From the NCBI GenBank assembly GCA_943736015.1, contig OX031071.1, positions 27,357,619-27,421,618 of the forward strand: a DNA stretch of 64,000 nt. Reading direction: 5' to 3'. Shown piece after piece: positions 33,787 through 44,040 of this stretch (position 1 is its first letter; every line of letters begins with the position of its first letter). The notes below the pieces were generated by a model. It was not told the DNA's origin. It worked only from the letters and a program-made list of their open reading frames with translations, and ran no database searches. Position numbers and translations under genes: made by a program. The stretch is from Tridacna crocea (taxonomy: Eukaryota > Mollusca > Bivalvia > Cardiida > Cardiidae).

Positions 33787-34017
33787 TTAACAGTTTACTA
33801 GAGGAGAAGATCATAAACTCGTCCAAATTCAAAGCATTTGCAGACAACTGACTATTAAAATGATATAAAGATGATAGAATTGTTTCAAAAGGGGGAGAAA
33901 ACTTTGTTGCAAAAGGAGAAAAATTATGGTTACCAAAATTTCTTCTTTTCCCACAATGTTTTTAAAAGCCTTGTTCATCAGGATTGTTAAAACCTGGAAT
34001 TGTGTGATAAAGGTTTC
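33787..34017 (+). mobile_element. Hairpin MITE, diverged
   Basis: Left TTAA; ends about 45 nt before the first lectin exon. Confidence 0.82.
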
Positions 34018-34060
34018 ATTACTAACTTTCATCTATTTCACCATTCTTATTGCCTAATAG

Positions 34061-34259
34061 GCGTTCTTTGCTCCATTTTAAAAGCATGTCCAACAGGATT
34101 TGCAGTATATGAACAGAGGTGTTTCAAGTGGTTGGGATATAATGTAAAAGTAGACTATGACACCGCAGTATCAATGTGTGCAGAGTTGGGGTCAAATCTT
34201 GCAAAAATCGACAGCCCATCAATAAGCTCTTTTGTACAACGTCTTGTGGAATACGAGGA
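34061..34259 (+). CDS. Exon: C-type lectin domain, part 1
   Basis: The chosen acceptor (cctaatag, 34059-34060) follows a good pyrimidine tract and restores the last sushi cysteine; donor gtaagt; 199 nt, phase 1 in and 2 out. A second in-frame acceptor (ttaaaag) would start the exon at 34085 and remove eight codons. The product has ACPTGFAVYEQRCF and then CAELGSNLAKIDS, the long-form lectin beginning and its CxxxGxxLAxI motif. Confidence 0.82.
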
Positions 34260-34390
34260 GTAAGTAGATATTTGGTTTTAGTTTCCTGTATGTTCCAGCC
34301 AACCATAACTAAAATGATGTTTCATATCAAAAAGTAAAAGTCATTTTAATCAGTGGGTGAATTTAGGTGTGTCAGTGATGTAATAGCTAT

Positions 34391-34619
34391 TTAACCCATT
34401 ACCAGACAACAATATTTTAGACTGGTCCAAATTGAAAGCATTTGCAGACTACAAAATAAAAGTGACTGAAAATTTGAAATTTGTTTTGTGAAGGGTAGAA
34501 AACATTGTAGGAAAAGGAGAAAAGGCTGGTTACCTGCATTTTCTCCTTTTCCCAAAATGTTTTCTGAAGGCTTCTTTCTCCGGGGCGTCAAAAGTAGGGA
34601 TTGTGTGGTAATGGGTAAC
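34391..34619 (+). mobile_element. Hairpin MITE, near intact
   Basis: Left TTAA, right TAAC; hairpin with few mismatches. Confidence 0.9.
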
Positions 34620-34631
34620 CATGCTCTGAAG

Positions 34632-34698
34632 AAAGATATTGCTACATTGTAAAGACTTTAACTTGTAAAAGTCTTTTACAGTGTAGCAATATCTTTTT
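34632..34698. repeat. 67-bp hairpin
   Basis: aaagatattgctacattgta and the mirrored tacagtgtagcaatatcttt enclose a short loop. It lies just after a MITE in the lectin intron. Confidence 0.8.
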
Positions 34699-34917
34699 CA
34701 TATAAACATTCTTGACAGACAAAAGGGTACATGTATTTCAAATATTGAGATTTTTCTTTGATAGAAAATATTTTTATGAGTATTTTGTCTGTTTTCCACA
34801 ATATTTTCAAAGTGTTTTTCCCTGAAGTTTATGAAGAATTAAATAGATTGGTAAAGTTTAGCACCAATGAAATTGCCTGTATGCCTGTTTTACTTCATTA
34901 TGTTTTTCATAAAACAG

Positions 34918-35024
34918 GAGAGAAACCACAGATGTTTGGCTTGGTGCCAAGGCAGATGATAAGCGTGTGTGGCGCTGGGGAGATGGTACCAACTTGGGGG
35001 ATGGTTGGACAAACTGGAAGTCAG
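34918..35024 (+). CDS. Exon: C-type lectin domain, part 2
   Basis: Acceptor aaacag and donor gtataa; 107 nt, phase 2 in and 1 out. It encodes VWLGAKADD and WRWGDGTNLGDGWTNWKS, the conserved WIG and the W.W.DG...Y..W loop of C-type lectins. Confidence 0.87.
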
Positions 35025-35160
35025 GTATAAAACTTACATGTAGCAGTTTTTGAAATGGAACCGTATTGCTGATCATGCAAGGATTTCAGTCAACAAAAGC
35101 AAAAACAGGTCTCCAATATTAATTTTGTCGAACAGTTACTGTTGTTGTGCTGAATTTGTG

Positions 35161-35370
35161 TTAACCCTTTCCAAAACAACAAATTTTAGACTTTTTCATA
35201 ATTATACAGAACCCTTTCAGATGATAAATTCAGAATTGGTAAAAATGAACTCAGGTTCACTGGTAGGGTTGAAAACACCTTGGAAAATGGAGAAAATGCT
35301 TGTTACCACTTTGTTTTCAAAGGCTTTTTTTTCTGGGGTAGAGAAAACCCAAAATTGTTGGATAAAGATA
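35161..35370 (+). mobile_element. Hairpin MITE, right arm shortened
   Basis: Left TTAA; right arm reduced to ctttgttttc. Confidence 0.78.
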
Positions 35371-35404
35371 TAGAGGATATTTGTTTATAGTTGTAAGTTT
35401 AAAA

Positions 35405-35575
35405 TTGTAAAAGGAATATTATGTAGTAGTAACTTACCTGGTGCTTGTATTTAATTCTAGCTGTGTGAGAAATTTTGACATGGAGTTCAACCTTCAGTCT
35501 CATGGCGTGATGTAAATATAAGCACTAGAAAAGTTGCTACAACATAATATTCCTTTTATTATGTAGTTACGAGTT
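35405..35575. repeat. Small inverted-repeat element
   Basis: aaaaggaatattatgtagta at 35408 is mirrored by tgctacaacataatattcct at about 35534. The spacer is about 100 bp. Confidence 0.55.
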
Positions 35576-36009
35576 TCAGCGACAACATTTTGAATTTATT
35601 GGCATTTTATTGGAAAAAAATAGCAAGCAAAATGAGACAATTAATAATGCGGATGGTTGTAACTCTGTTTGTATTAATGACAGGTTGATATTACAGGTAA
35701 CATTTTGACCAATCAAATGGCAACTCAATGCATGCTTAGTCTGTACATGCGATACGCCATCATACCATATTTGGGACCGTATTTCACTGTGTATAGATAT
35801 AGTTTTGTTTTCTGTCGGGTGTGTTATTTCATCTAACTCATCACATGTATTTCATCCAGGAAAATTTACCTGTTCAATGTAAAAAACTCAAATTCTATTA
35901 TTTCATGCTTTTTACCCTTTCTTGGGGGAACTTAATCAAAATCAAGTACACTTCTTTTTAGTTATTCCCTGTGGCGTACCCTCTCCTCATAGCAAGGCAT
36001 TAAAATATT

Positions 36010-36355
36010 TTATTATACTGCAAAGAAATTTCTCGCGATCTGATTGGTTAACATGCCGGGAACATAATATCATGTTCCCTGGCAAAAACCAGTTTCCCTT
36101 TTGAGTGCCCCGTAAACATCACTACACGTGCAATACATCATCCAAAATGGCGCCGCCGATCGATCATCAAACTGCACATTTATTCACCAAACTGCACGTT
36201 TTAGTGACGTCAGATTCCAGTGACGTCAGTTTTCATTGAATTGGGGCACACAGAAGGGAATTTCTATTTTGTTAGCATACTCGATTTGTGAAATTATAAA
36301 ACAGGAAAATTTCGCTTAACGCGCTCTGAAAGGGTAAAACTTTGCAGTATAATAA
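36010..36355 (+). mobile_element. MITE with TTATTATACTGCAAAG ends, second copy
   Basis: Perfect 16-bp inverted ends, ttattatactgcaaag and ctttgcagtataataa, with a 346-bp total. It is inverted relative to 31349-31703, so the two could pair as transcribed RNA. Confidence 0.78.
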
Positions 36356-36359
36356 ATTC

Positions 36360-36503
36360 GTTGTACGGTCAGGTGGCAGGGGACTTGGAAACTTGTTCAC
36401 GGCTGAGGTGAATCATGTCGCCACCTCGCCTTCGGCTTGGGGCGACATGATTCACCACAGCCGTGAACAAGTTTCCAAGTCCCCTGCCACCTGACTGTAC
36501 AAC
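36360..36503. repeat. 144-bp near-perfect palindrome
   Basis: Left arm gttgtacggtcaggtggcag and right arm ctgccacctgactgtacaac, running inwards to aatcatgtcgcc / ggcgacatgatt around an 18-nt loop. The outer arm also flanks the MITE at 31349 (gactgtacaac), so it belongs to the same repeat complex. Confidence 0.85.
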
Positions 36504-36807
36504 TAATAATGTCAAGTCCAAGAAATGTAAAGTAAATTAAGTCATATTTCCATCTAGTTGTGAGGTACAACCATTTTACCGAGGTCACTAGAATGCGTAA
36601 GAGCTGTTTTGTGTTCAGTTGAAGAGTTAGATTATAAAGATGGGTATTTTCACTGGTCATATGAAATGTTGAAAAATTTTTTACCGATATTTTTCGATAA
36701 CTTACCGGAAAGCATGAAATGATAAAAACTTATTTATTTTAAATCTGATGTGAAACAAGTTTTCACAAATCATACTAGTCATTCTCAATGATTCATTTCT
36801 GAAAACC

Positions 36808-37036
36808 TTAACCCTTTACCAAACCACAAAATTTTAGACTGGTCCAAATTTAAAGCACTTGCAAACAGGGGAATAAACGTAACTGAAAAATTGAAATTTG
36901 TTTCCAGCAGGGTAGAAAACATTGTGGGAAAAGGAGAAAATGCTGGTAACCAGCATTTTCTCCTTTTCCCACAATGTTTTCAAAAGGCTTCTATCTCAGG
37001 GTCCTAAAAACCAGGGATTGTTTGGGAAAACCTTAA
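36808..37036 (+). mobile_element. Hairpin MITE, intact
   Basis: TTAA both ends, 229 bp, perfect hairpin around ctggtaaccag. Confidence 0.93.
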
Positions 37037-37184
37037 GCATTGTGTAGGAGGTTCCCAAAGTTGACCACGGCTCATTACTGGATTTAAACTCCGCGCCATT
37101 TCCTGGTTGTTGGATATTACAACCAAAATACTGTGTTACTAAGGTGGTTTTGCCACACTCCAATTTGCAGAAAAGTCAATTGGT

Positions 37185-37408
37185 TTTTGCCTTTACAACA
37201 CAATCCTGACGTTTAACAACTCTTGGAAAGAAAGCTTAGAAAACATTGTGGGAAAAGAAGAAAATGCTGATATTCAACATTTTTTCCTTTTCCCACAATA
37301 TTTTCTACCCTTCCCAAAACAAATTTGAAATTTGGCATCACATTTAATTTGACATCTGCAGCTGGTTTCAGTTTGCTTTGAATTTTTTTTTTGTTTGGCA
37401 AAAAGTTG
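37185..37408 (-). mobile_element. Hairpin MITE, diverged ends
   Basis: Both arms present; centre altered to ctgatattcaac. Confidence 0.83.
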
Positions 37409-37525
37409 GATTTTTTCCTTTTCAAAGCAACACTGTTGTGACTGAACAGTTATAGTTTGCAAAGGTCATATGCATGGCCAATCTGTTCAAGCTTTGCTGA
37501 ACAAAAACTTTCTGTTACATTTCAG

Positions 37526-37642
37526 GACAACCCAACAACTGGGGTAGAAATCAGTACTGTGCAGAGCAGCAAGCCAAAAACACATGGGACGACATCACCT
37601 GTACCCATAAAAGTAATGTTGTGTGCGAGTACCAGTTTAATA
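37526..37642 (+). CDS. Exon: C-type lectin domain, part 3
   Basis: Acceptor tttcag and donor gtaagt; 117 nt, 1-1 symmetric. It begins GQPNNWGRNQYC and ends WDDITCTHKSNVVCEY. The calcium/sugar site reads QPN, a mix of the mannose-type EPN and galactose-type QPD, and the WND motif is WDD. Carbohydrate specificity is therefore unclear. Confidence 0.85.
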
Positions 37643-37714
37643 GTAAGTTTTTTTCATGTCAGATGATCTGTTCTTCTTCTTTGAGAAAATATCTTATGGT
37701 GTTGGAACATAGTC

Positions 37715-37848
37715 ATTTGGCTCAAATTGGCAAAATCAGTCCAGGATATATACTGAAGGATGCCAGAAACACAGAAGCATTTTCTCCTTGTCCCACAATG
37801 TTTTAACAAGCCTGTTGAAAATATTTAATGTGTGGTAGAGGATTAACC
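37715..37848 (+). mobile_element. Hairpin MITE, decayed
   Basis: ttggctcaaattggcaaaat, then gcattttctccttgtcccac; ends TTAA 37845-37848. Confidence 0.65.
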
Positions 37849-37974
37849 CTTGTAGTACAAAATTACTGAAGAAGAAATTTTCAAGGAGTATTGACATGAA
37901 GATAGGACAATTGCTGTTTTTGACAATGTATGTAACAAGAAAGTAGAGTTTGGTTTAAGATCACACTGCACGTT

Positions 37975-38095
37975 CAGGGAAAAGGTAGAAAACAATGTGC
38001 AAAACAAGAGAACGCCAGTTGACCAGATTTACTCCTTTTCTCACAGTCTTTTCCTCTTGGTTGTTAACTTGGGTCATTGGTAAGGGAAAAGTAAA
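37975..38095 (+). mobile_element. Hairpin MITE remnant
   Basis: aaaaggtagaaaacaatgtg and actccttttctcacagtctt; lies about 30 nt before the module 1 ShKT exon. Confidence 0.6.
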
Positions 38096-38126
38096 GTGAT
38101 AAAAGTTTTCTTGTACTGTATTTCAG

Positions 38127-38249
38127 AGACAGGTTTGTGTAATGATCAGATAGGCAACTGTATGGACATTTTGATGGAGAATCCAGAGATGTGTACACAG
38201 TACCCGGTGTTTGCGACCCACGATTGCAAAACTACCTGTGGAGTTGGAG
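38127..38249 (+). CDS. Exon: module 1, ShKT domain
   Basis: Acceptor atttcag and donor gtctct (non-consensus but GT); 123 nt, 1-1 symmetric. Five ShK cysteines are seen, ending CKTTCGVG; the sixth is the first cysteine of the next exon (VCK). This is the first of four exons of identical 123-nt length. Confidence 0.82.
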
Positions 38250-38264
38250 GTCTCTATTTTTGTA

Positions 38265-38460
38265 ATTTCTCTTTTTATACCCCTCATAATTATGTGAAGT
38301 GCGGTATACTGGAATTGCCATGGCTTTCTGTCTGTCCGTCTATCTGTTGACACAAATTTTTCTAGTGAAATGCTCTGACAGTTTTTCAGGTACTGAATTA
38401 AAATGTAGACACAATTTTCCTACATATATGAAGTTGTGCATGTGAAATTTTTGCGACCCT
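38265..38460 (+). repeat. Fragment of the 'gtatactggaat' repeat
   Basis: Contains atacccctcataattatg, cggtatactggaattgcc and tctgtctgtccgtc, as at 8840 and 45290. It follows the module 1 ShKT exon directly. Confidence 0.55.
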
Positions 38461-38469
38461 GCTGTGATT

Positions 38470-39726
38470 TGTTAGCTACACTGGCCGAAGGCCAGCAGGC
38501 TTATGTCACGGCCCGGTGTCAGTCGTGCATCCGTCCGTGCGTGCGTGCACGGTGCGTTAACTTTTATTTCAAACATCTTCTTCTCGGAAACTACCCATCC
38601 AATTTGATGAAACTTCACTGAAATGATCCTGACCTGGTCCTCTTCAAAATTCCTTGAAAGAATTAAAATCTTTCATAAACTGAGGTTGCCATGGCAACAA
38701 AACTGAAAAAAATTTAAAAATCTTCTCCTCTGAAACCATAAGGCCTAGGGCAACCAAATTTGGCATGTATCTTTATCTAGTAGACCTCTACCAAGTTTCT
38801 TCAAATAATAGCCCTGGGGTCAAAATTGGCCAAGCCCTGGGGGGTCACAAGTTTTATATGGGCTTATATAGCGAAAACTTAAAAATCCTTCTGGTACCTA
38901 GCCATAGGGCCTAGGGCTACCAAATTTGGCATGTATCTTTATCAAGTGATTGTCTACCAAGAGTGTCCAAATGAAAGCCCAGGAGTCAAATTTGGCAGTG
39001 CCCAGGGGTCACAAGTTTTATATGGGCTTATGTAGGGAAAACTTTAAAAATCTTCTCATACCAAGCCATAAGGCCTAGAGCTACTCAGATTTGTATCTAC
39101 CTTTATCAAGTGGTTGTCTACCAAAGGTGCCCAAATTATAGCCCTGGGATTAAATTTGGCCCTGTCCTGGGGGTCACATGGGTTACATGTGCTCATATTG
39201 GGAAATTTTTAAAAATCTACTTGTACCTACATGTAGCCATAAGGCCTAGGGCTACCAAATTTTGCATATAGTGGGCCTCCACCAGGAGGGCCCAAATTAT
39301 AGCCTTGGGGTCAAGTTTGTACTCACACCAGGGGTCAGAAGTTTTACATTGGCTTTTATGGTGAAAACTTTCTAAGTCATCTTGTTACTAACCGTAATAA
39401 AGACTAGGGCTACTAAGTTTAGCCTTGTCTCATGGTTTTCATGTTTTACAGGGCCTTTTATTGAGAAAACCACACATTATAGACCTGTATTATTTGGTAT
39501 CTGGCTTTATCTGGTGGACTTCCACCAGGATTCAAGTAATTATAGCTTTGCAGTCAAAATTTGCTTTGCCTGGGGGTGACAACTTTCTTGTAGGATTTTA
39601 TAGAAAAAAAAAATTGTACGCCCTCAAGTTTGAAACCAATTGGCCAAATACAGTAATGTTTGGCTAGTAGTGTTTTTACTTATTAGCCAGTGGAGGGATA
39701 CAGGTTTATCATGGCCTTCGTGTTGT
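38470..39726 (+). mobile_element. Large dispersed repeat, same family
   Basis: Begins gttagctacactggccgaag and ends near tttatcatggccttcgtg. Internal units align with those of 9956-11716 in the same order. Confidence 0.76.
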
Positions 39727-40009
39727 GGAATTATCTCCCCTTGAACTTTTCTCAATTTTTACTTTTGTACTAAACCATTCGGCATTCTGTGACAAAGACC
39801 TGTTTTGTGACAAGGACCTGGTAGGGGGTATAATCACATTTAGTGAAAGCTCTTGTTTGTATTTTATCAAAAACTTACATATTTAAAGGTTATGATTATT
39901 GAAAGGTTGCAAGAGAAATGTTTATTTTGGAAAGTTAAAAAATATTGAAGCAATATTAGTCATTGTGCAGAATAAACTTTCATGATGAGAAGATATGCAT
40001 ACATGTACA

Positions 40010-40432
40010 TAACTCTTTACCACTCTATCCCAAGTTTTAACAACCTAAAAAAAAAGCCTGCTGAAAACATTGTGGGAGAAGGAGAATAATTATGCTCTTT
40101 TTCCCACAAAGTTTTATAACCTATTAACACAGTCCTGACTTTTAACACCCCTGTAAAAGGAGCCTATTGAAAACATTAAAGGGAAAGGAGAAAATGCTGG
40201 TAACCAGCATTTTCTCCTTTTCCTACAATGTTTTCTTCCCATCCTAAAACAAAATTCAATTCTTTAGTCACTTTGTCATCTGCAAATGCCTTCAATTTGT
40301 GCCAGTCTATAATATTGTTGTTTGGTAAAGAGTTAAAGACCAGTTCTATTATTTGAGTAACATTTAATTTGTCATCTGCAAACTCTTTCAATTTGGATGA
40401 TTCTACAAAATTGTTGTCTCATGAAAAGTTAA
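40010..40432 (-). mobile_element. Hairpin MITE interrupted by another copy
   Basis: Left part to 40127 and right part from 40333 form one minus-oriented copy; the insertion at 40124-40336 sits in a TTAA within it. Confidence 0.82.
40124..40336 (-). mobile_element. Hairpin MITE nested in another copy
   Basis: TTAA at both borders; hairpin perfect at the centre; same orientation as its host. Confidence 0.87.
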
Positions 40433-40483
40433 CTGCAAAGAGTGCTAAATTTGAGCATTTGTTATGACTTTAGTAAATATACT

Positions 40484-40717
40484 TTATTCCTTTACCACAC
40501 AACCTTCACCTTTAACACCTCTGTGAAAGAAGCCTTTTGAAAACATTGTTGGAAAATGAGAAAATGCTGACCAGTAACAGGCATTTTCTCCTTTCCCCAC
40601 ATTGTTTTCTTCCCTATTGAAGACAACTTCAACAATTTTGGTCACATTTGATTTTTTCCTGTACATGTGCTTTTGGTTTGGACAAGTCTAAAGTTTTGTT
40701 GTGTGGTAAAGGGTTAA
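40484..40717 (-). mobile_element. Hairpin MITE
   Basis: Right TTAA; centre altered (ctgaccagtaacagg). Confidence 0.84.
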
Positions 40718-40806
40718 AAAAACAACAACAAAAAAAAAAAAACCCAATAGATGATGTGCACTTTCTGTGAAACTCTACATACAATTATGTAATAATTATC
40801 TTTCAG

Positions 40807-40898
40807 TCTGTAAGACTGACATACAATGTGTAGATGATTCTCTTCCTCAATATCAAACAACAAGAGTTTCTGGGTTGGATAATTCTAGTCCAGGAGAG
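40807..40898 (+). CDS. Exon: module 1, sushi part a
   Basis: Acceptor tttcag and donor gtaaga; 92 nt, phase 1 in and 0 out. It encodes VCKTDIQCVDD, then TRVSGLDNSSPGE: the closing ShKT cysteine, then the first sushi cysteine in CxDD, then a glycine-rich loop. Confidence 0.82.
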
Positions 40899-41237
40899 GT
40901 AAGACCTATATCTATATCACTTTTTCTTGCATTATGTCTCTACTGCTTCTCATGGACTCAGACTATAAAACCTGGATGTGTTTTATCTTTTGTGTTTTAC
41001 ATGAATTTTTATTTGTATGATTTTCAATGGGACGCTTACATCATGGGCAAACTCAAAAGCATGAAATAACACATGTGTAAGATTTGCACATGTAATCCTG
41101 TAGATAAATTGTACTATTTGTGCTTCTTGTGCGACATCATCTAAGTTTCTTTAATCATACCAGCATTACCAGAAATGCATTAACCACCCAAAATACAACT
41201 ACATGTATGCACACAAACCTGACTCCTTATTGGATTA

Positions 41238-41457
41238 TGTAACCTTTAATGTGGACTGTTAAAATAGAAAACATTTACAGAAACCAAGTGAATGTGGTTC
41301 AGATGGTGGAAGTTTTCTCTGTAAGGGTAGGAAATGCCATTTGAAAAAGAAAAAAATGCTGGCAACTAGATCTAGCATTTTCTAACTTTTCAAACAATAT
41401 TTTCAGCTTTTTTGTTCAAGCTCACTAAAATCTTTAATTGTTTAGTAGTGGGTTAAG
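41238..41457 (+). mobile_element. Hairpin MITE, decayed
   Basis: aaatgctggcaactagatctagcattttct keeps a shifted hairpin centre (gatct); right TTAA. Confidence 0.7.
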
Positions 41458-41627
41458 TAGAAGAAAGTTTGTTAATCTAGTACCTATGCTGATATGTAAT
41501 TTCTAATATATGTTTAGTGTTAATGTAAAAACACAAAGTCATTTGAATTGTTTCTTTTAATTCCCAAAGACAAGAACTGTCTTACGAACATGAAAGTTTT
41601 CAACAAATTCATAGCTTAAATACAAAC

Positions 41628-41725
41628 CGCACCTGGCAGGATTCGAACCTGTGAGGAAGAGATCCTCTTTTAATGAGGTTCAAAAGACCAACACCTTAAC
41701 CACTGAGCAAAAGAGCATTCTCCCT
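41628..41725 (-). repeat. tRNA-like (SINE head) fragment
   Basis: Minus strand: tgctcagtggttaaggtgtt as A-box region and ggttcgaatcctgcc as B-box, with a long variable part like a Leu/Ser-type tRNA. Considered SINE-derived because stems are imperfect. Confidence 0.48.
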
Positions 41726-41729
41726 AACA

Positions 41730-42137
41730 CAGTTGTTAGATATTGATTTTATGCTGGAAGAAGCAATGCAGAAAGGAAGGAGTGACCTGCCATAACAACC
41801 GTCCATAAAAAGGCAAGCTAGACATCTTATGTGAAAAATATTGCAATCAATTTTATTCCTACTTTTATTCTAGATTTGGAAACTTACAAAATTATTGTCT
41901 GAACACTTTCAAATACAGAAAACACTAGTATATGCATATTAAAAATGTTTTGTGACTACTGGCCATTTGATGAACGGTGTCATGTAATTCAAATAGATTA
42001 TAATTTAAATTCTTGTATTATGACCAAATTTGGGACGTAATATTTAAATCGTTTTTTAATTTTTTCCTTGTTTCCTTATTATATTATACTCTTTTTTAAT
42101 TATTTAGTACTATAAAAGTAAATATCTCCTTTTACAG
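41730..42137. other. Intron sequence, nothing recognised
   Basis: AT-rich text running into the acceptor of the module 1 part-b exon; no element identified. Confidence 0.45.
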
Positions 42138-42243
42138 TATGTTAAATATGAATGCAATAATGGGTATATCCAGAAATCTGGAGATGCTGTCCGGATATGC
42201 TCTACATCAGGGAACCTTACTGGAACCAGTCTCATCTGTGAAG
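42138..42243 (+). CDS. Exon: module 1, sushi part b
   Basis: Acceptor tttacag and donor gtgaga; 106 nt, phase 0 in and 1 out. YVKYECNNGY and then VRICSTSGNLTGTSLIC give sushi cysteines 2 to 4. The canonical Trp between cysteines 3 and 4 is absent in all four modules. An intact MITE begins 18 nt downstream. Confidence 0.83.
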
Positions 42244-42260
42244 GTGAGATTTTTTTATTG

Positions 42261-42470
42261 TTAACCTATTACCACACAATCCATACTTTTGACACCCCTG
42301 AGAGAGATGGCTTTAGAAATCATTGTGGGTAAAGGAGAAAATGCTGGTTACCACGATGTTTTCTACCCTTCACAAAACAATTTTCAATTTTTGTGTCACT
42401 TTTATTTTGTCATCTGCAAATGCTTTCGATGTAGACAAACCTAAAATTTTGTTGTTTGGTAATGAGTTAA
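42261..42470 (-). mobile_element. Hairpin MITE lacking part of one arm
   Basis: TTAA both ends; right arm reduced to accacgatgttttc. Starts 18 nt after the module 1 part-b exon. Confidence 0.87.
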
Positions 42471-42600
42471 ATCAATAGATCTACCCTTACAAGGCTATCA
42501 TTGGTAATCTGGCTGATACATCAATAACTGGATAGCTTTTTCAGCCTAAAGGTATTGGCAGTAGCACTTATTTCATTTACCCTTTTTTTGCTTTTTTGGG

Positions 42601-42822
42601 TTAACCCATTACCATACAAAGCTGACTTTAAACGACCCTTGGAAAGGAACCTTTTGAAAACATTGTACAAAAGGGATGGTTACCAGCATTTTCTTCTTTT
42701 GCCCACAATGTTTTCTGCCCTATCAAAGAAAAATTGTACCATTTTAGCCACACTGAAATGATCATCTGCAAATGAATTCAATTTGGACAAGGCTAATATT
42801 TTGTCATCTGGTAATGAATAAA
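42601..42822 (-). mobile_element. Hairpin MITE
   Basis: Left TTAA; left arm shortened to tgtacaaaagg. Confidence 0.83.
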
Positions 42823-42894
42823 AGTCAGTTAATTGGTACTAAAGACAGTGTCATTGAAACACAAACTTATCTGGTAAAGGATAATATCATATTG

Positions 42895-43021
42895 AACTTG
42901 ATTAAGAAAAAGCCTGTAAGGAAAAAAGAAACTGTTGGTAGTGTTTTCTCTTTTCCGACAGTGTTTTCAAAAGTTTTTCTTCTTTGGGTTGTTTAAGGTA
43001 GAGATTGTTTGGTAAGGATTA
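42895..43021 (+). mobile_element. Hairpin MITE remnant abutting a splice site
   Basis: ttccgacagtgttttcaaaa and gagattgtttggtaaggatt; its TTAA ends 18 nt before the module 2 ShKT exon. Confidence 0.72.
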
Positions 43022-43039
43022 AATTTTTCTTTTTTACAG

Positions 43040-43162
43040 CCACTGATGTATGTAGTGACTTCCTAACTGATTGTAATGAAATTCTGCAACAAAACCCCAA
43101 AATGTGTAAAGAAAACTCTGACTTTGCAGCCAGATATTGTAGAAGTACATGTGGTGTGGGAG
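43040..43162 (+). CDS. Exon: module 2, ShKT domain
   Basis: Acceptor ttttttacag and donor gtagga; 123 nt, 1-1 symmetric. VCSDFLTDC and CRSTCGVG give five cysteines, the sixth lying in the next exon. A MITE remnant ends at the TTAA at 43018-43021, so its edge lies 18 nt before the exon. Confidence 0.84.
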
Positions 43163-43387
43163 GTAGGACTATACAAGTAGATTCTTTGTTATTCATTGGT
43201 CAGGCCAAAAGAGGTGCAATCAGAATGAATCATTGTATAAATAGTTCATAGAAAATTATGGATTCTATATTTAAGGAATCACACAAATTCTCATTAGCAA
43301 ACCCATTTGATTTTACCATTCAGAAATCATTGCCCCTTGAAATTTGATGATCATTTCTGACTTTGATAGAGTAGAAAATATTGTAGG

Positions 43388-43617
43388 TTTTACTCTTTAC
43401 CAAATGACGGAAATTTAGACTTGTACAAAGTAAAAGCTTTACAGAGGACAATATATATATGATTTAAAAAATTGAATTTTTTTTCTCGTAGGTTATAAAA
43501 CTTTGTGGGAAAAGAAGAAAATGCTTGTTACCAGCATTTTCTCCTTTTCCCACAATGTTTCCGTAGGCTTCTCTCTTAGGGTCATTAAAAGTATGGATTG
43601 TGTGGTAAAGAGTTTTA
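43388..43617 (+). mobile_element. Hairpin MITE
   Basis: Hairpin around cttgttaccagc; TTTA-type borders. Confidence 0.85.
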
Positions 43618-43688
43618 AACCAGATGACAAATTTAGACTTTAGCCACAAAAAAATTAGGGTTTGGCTCAGATAACAAAAATAGTTTCC

Positions 43689-43917
43689 TTAACCCTTTAC
43701 CAGACGACAAAATTTTAGCCCTGTCCAAATTGAAAGCATTTGCAGAGGACAATTTCAGTGTGGCTCAAATGGTGCAATCGTTTATTGATGGGATAGAAAA
43801 CATTGTAGGAAAAGGAGAAAATGCTGGTTACTAGCATTTTCTGCTTTTCCTACGATGTTTTCTAAAGACTTCTTGCTCAGGGTCATCAAAAGTAGAGATT
43901 GTGTGGTAATGGGTTAA
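43689..43917 (+). mobile_element. Hairpin MITE, intact
   Basis: TTAA both ends, 229 bp. Confidence 0.91.
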
Positions 43918-44036
43918 AACTAGAAAACATTTTCTGACAAGAAAAATGTGCTGCTTACCAGCACCCTTTTTTCACAATGTTTTCAAATTTTGTTCTCAGC
44001 TTTGTTTGACTACATGATTGTTTGGTAAAGGGTTAA
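43918..44036 (+). mobile_element. Hairpin MITE remnant before the 60-bp repeat
   Basis: gctgcttaccagcacccttt and tgtttggtaaagggttaa; the repeat array starts 5 nt later. Confidence 0.72.
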
Positions 44037-44040
44037 GGAT

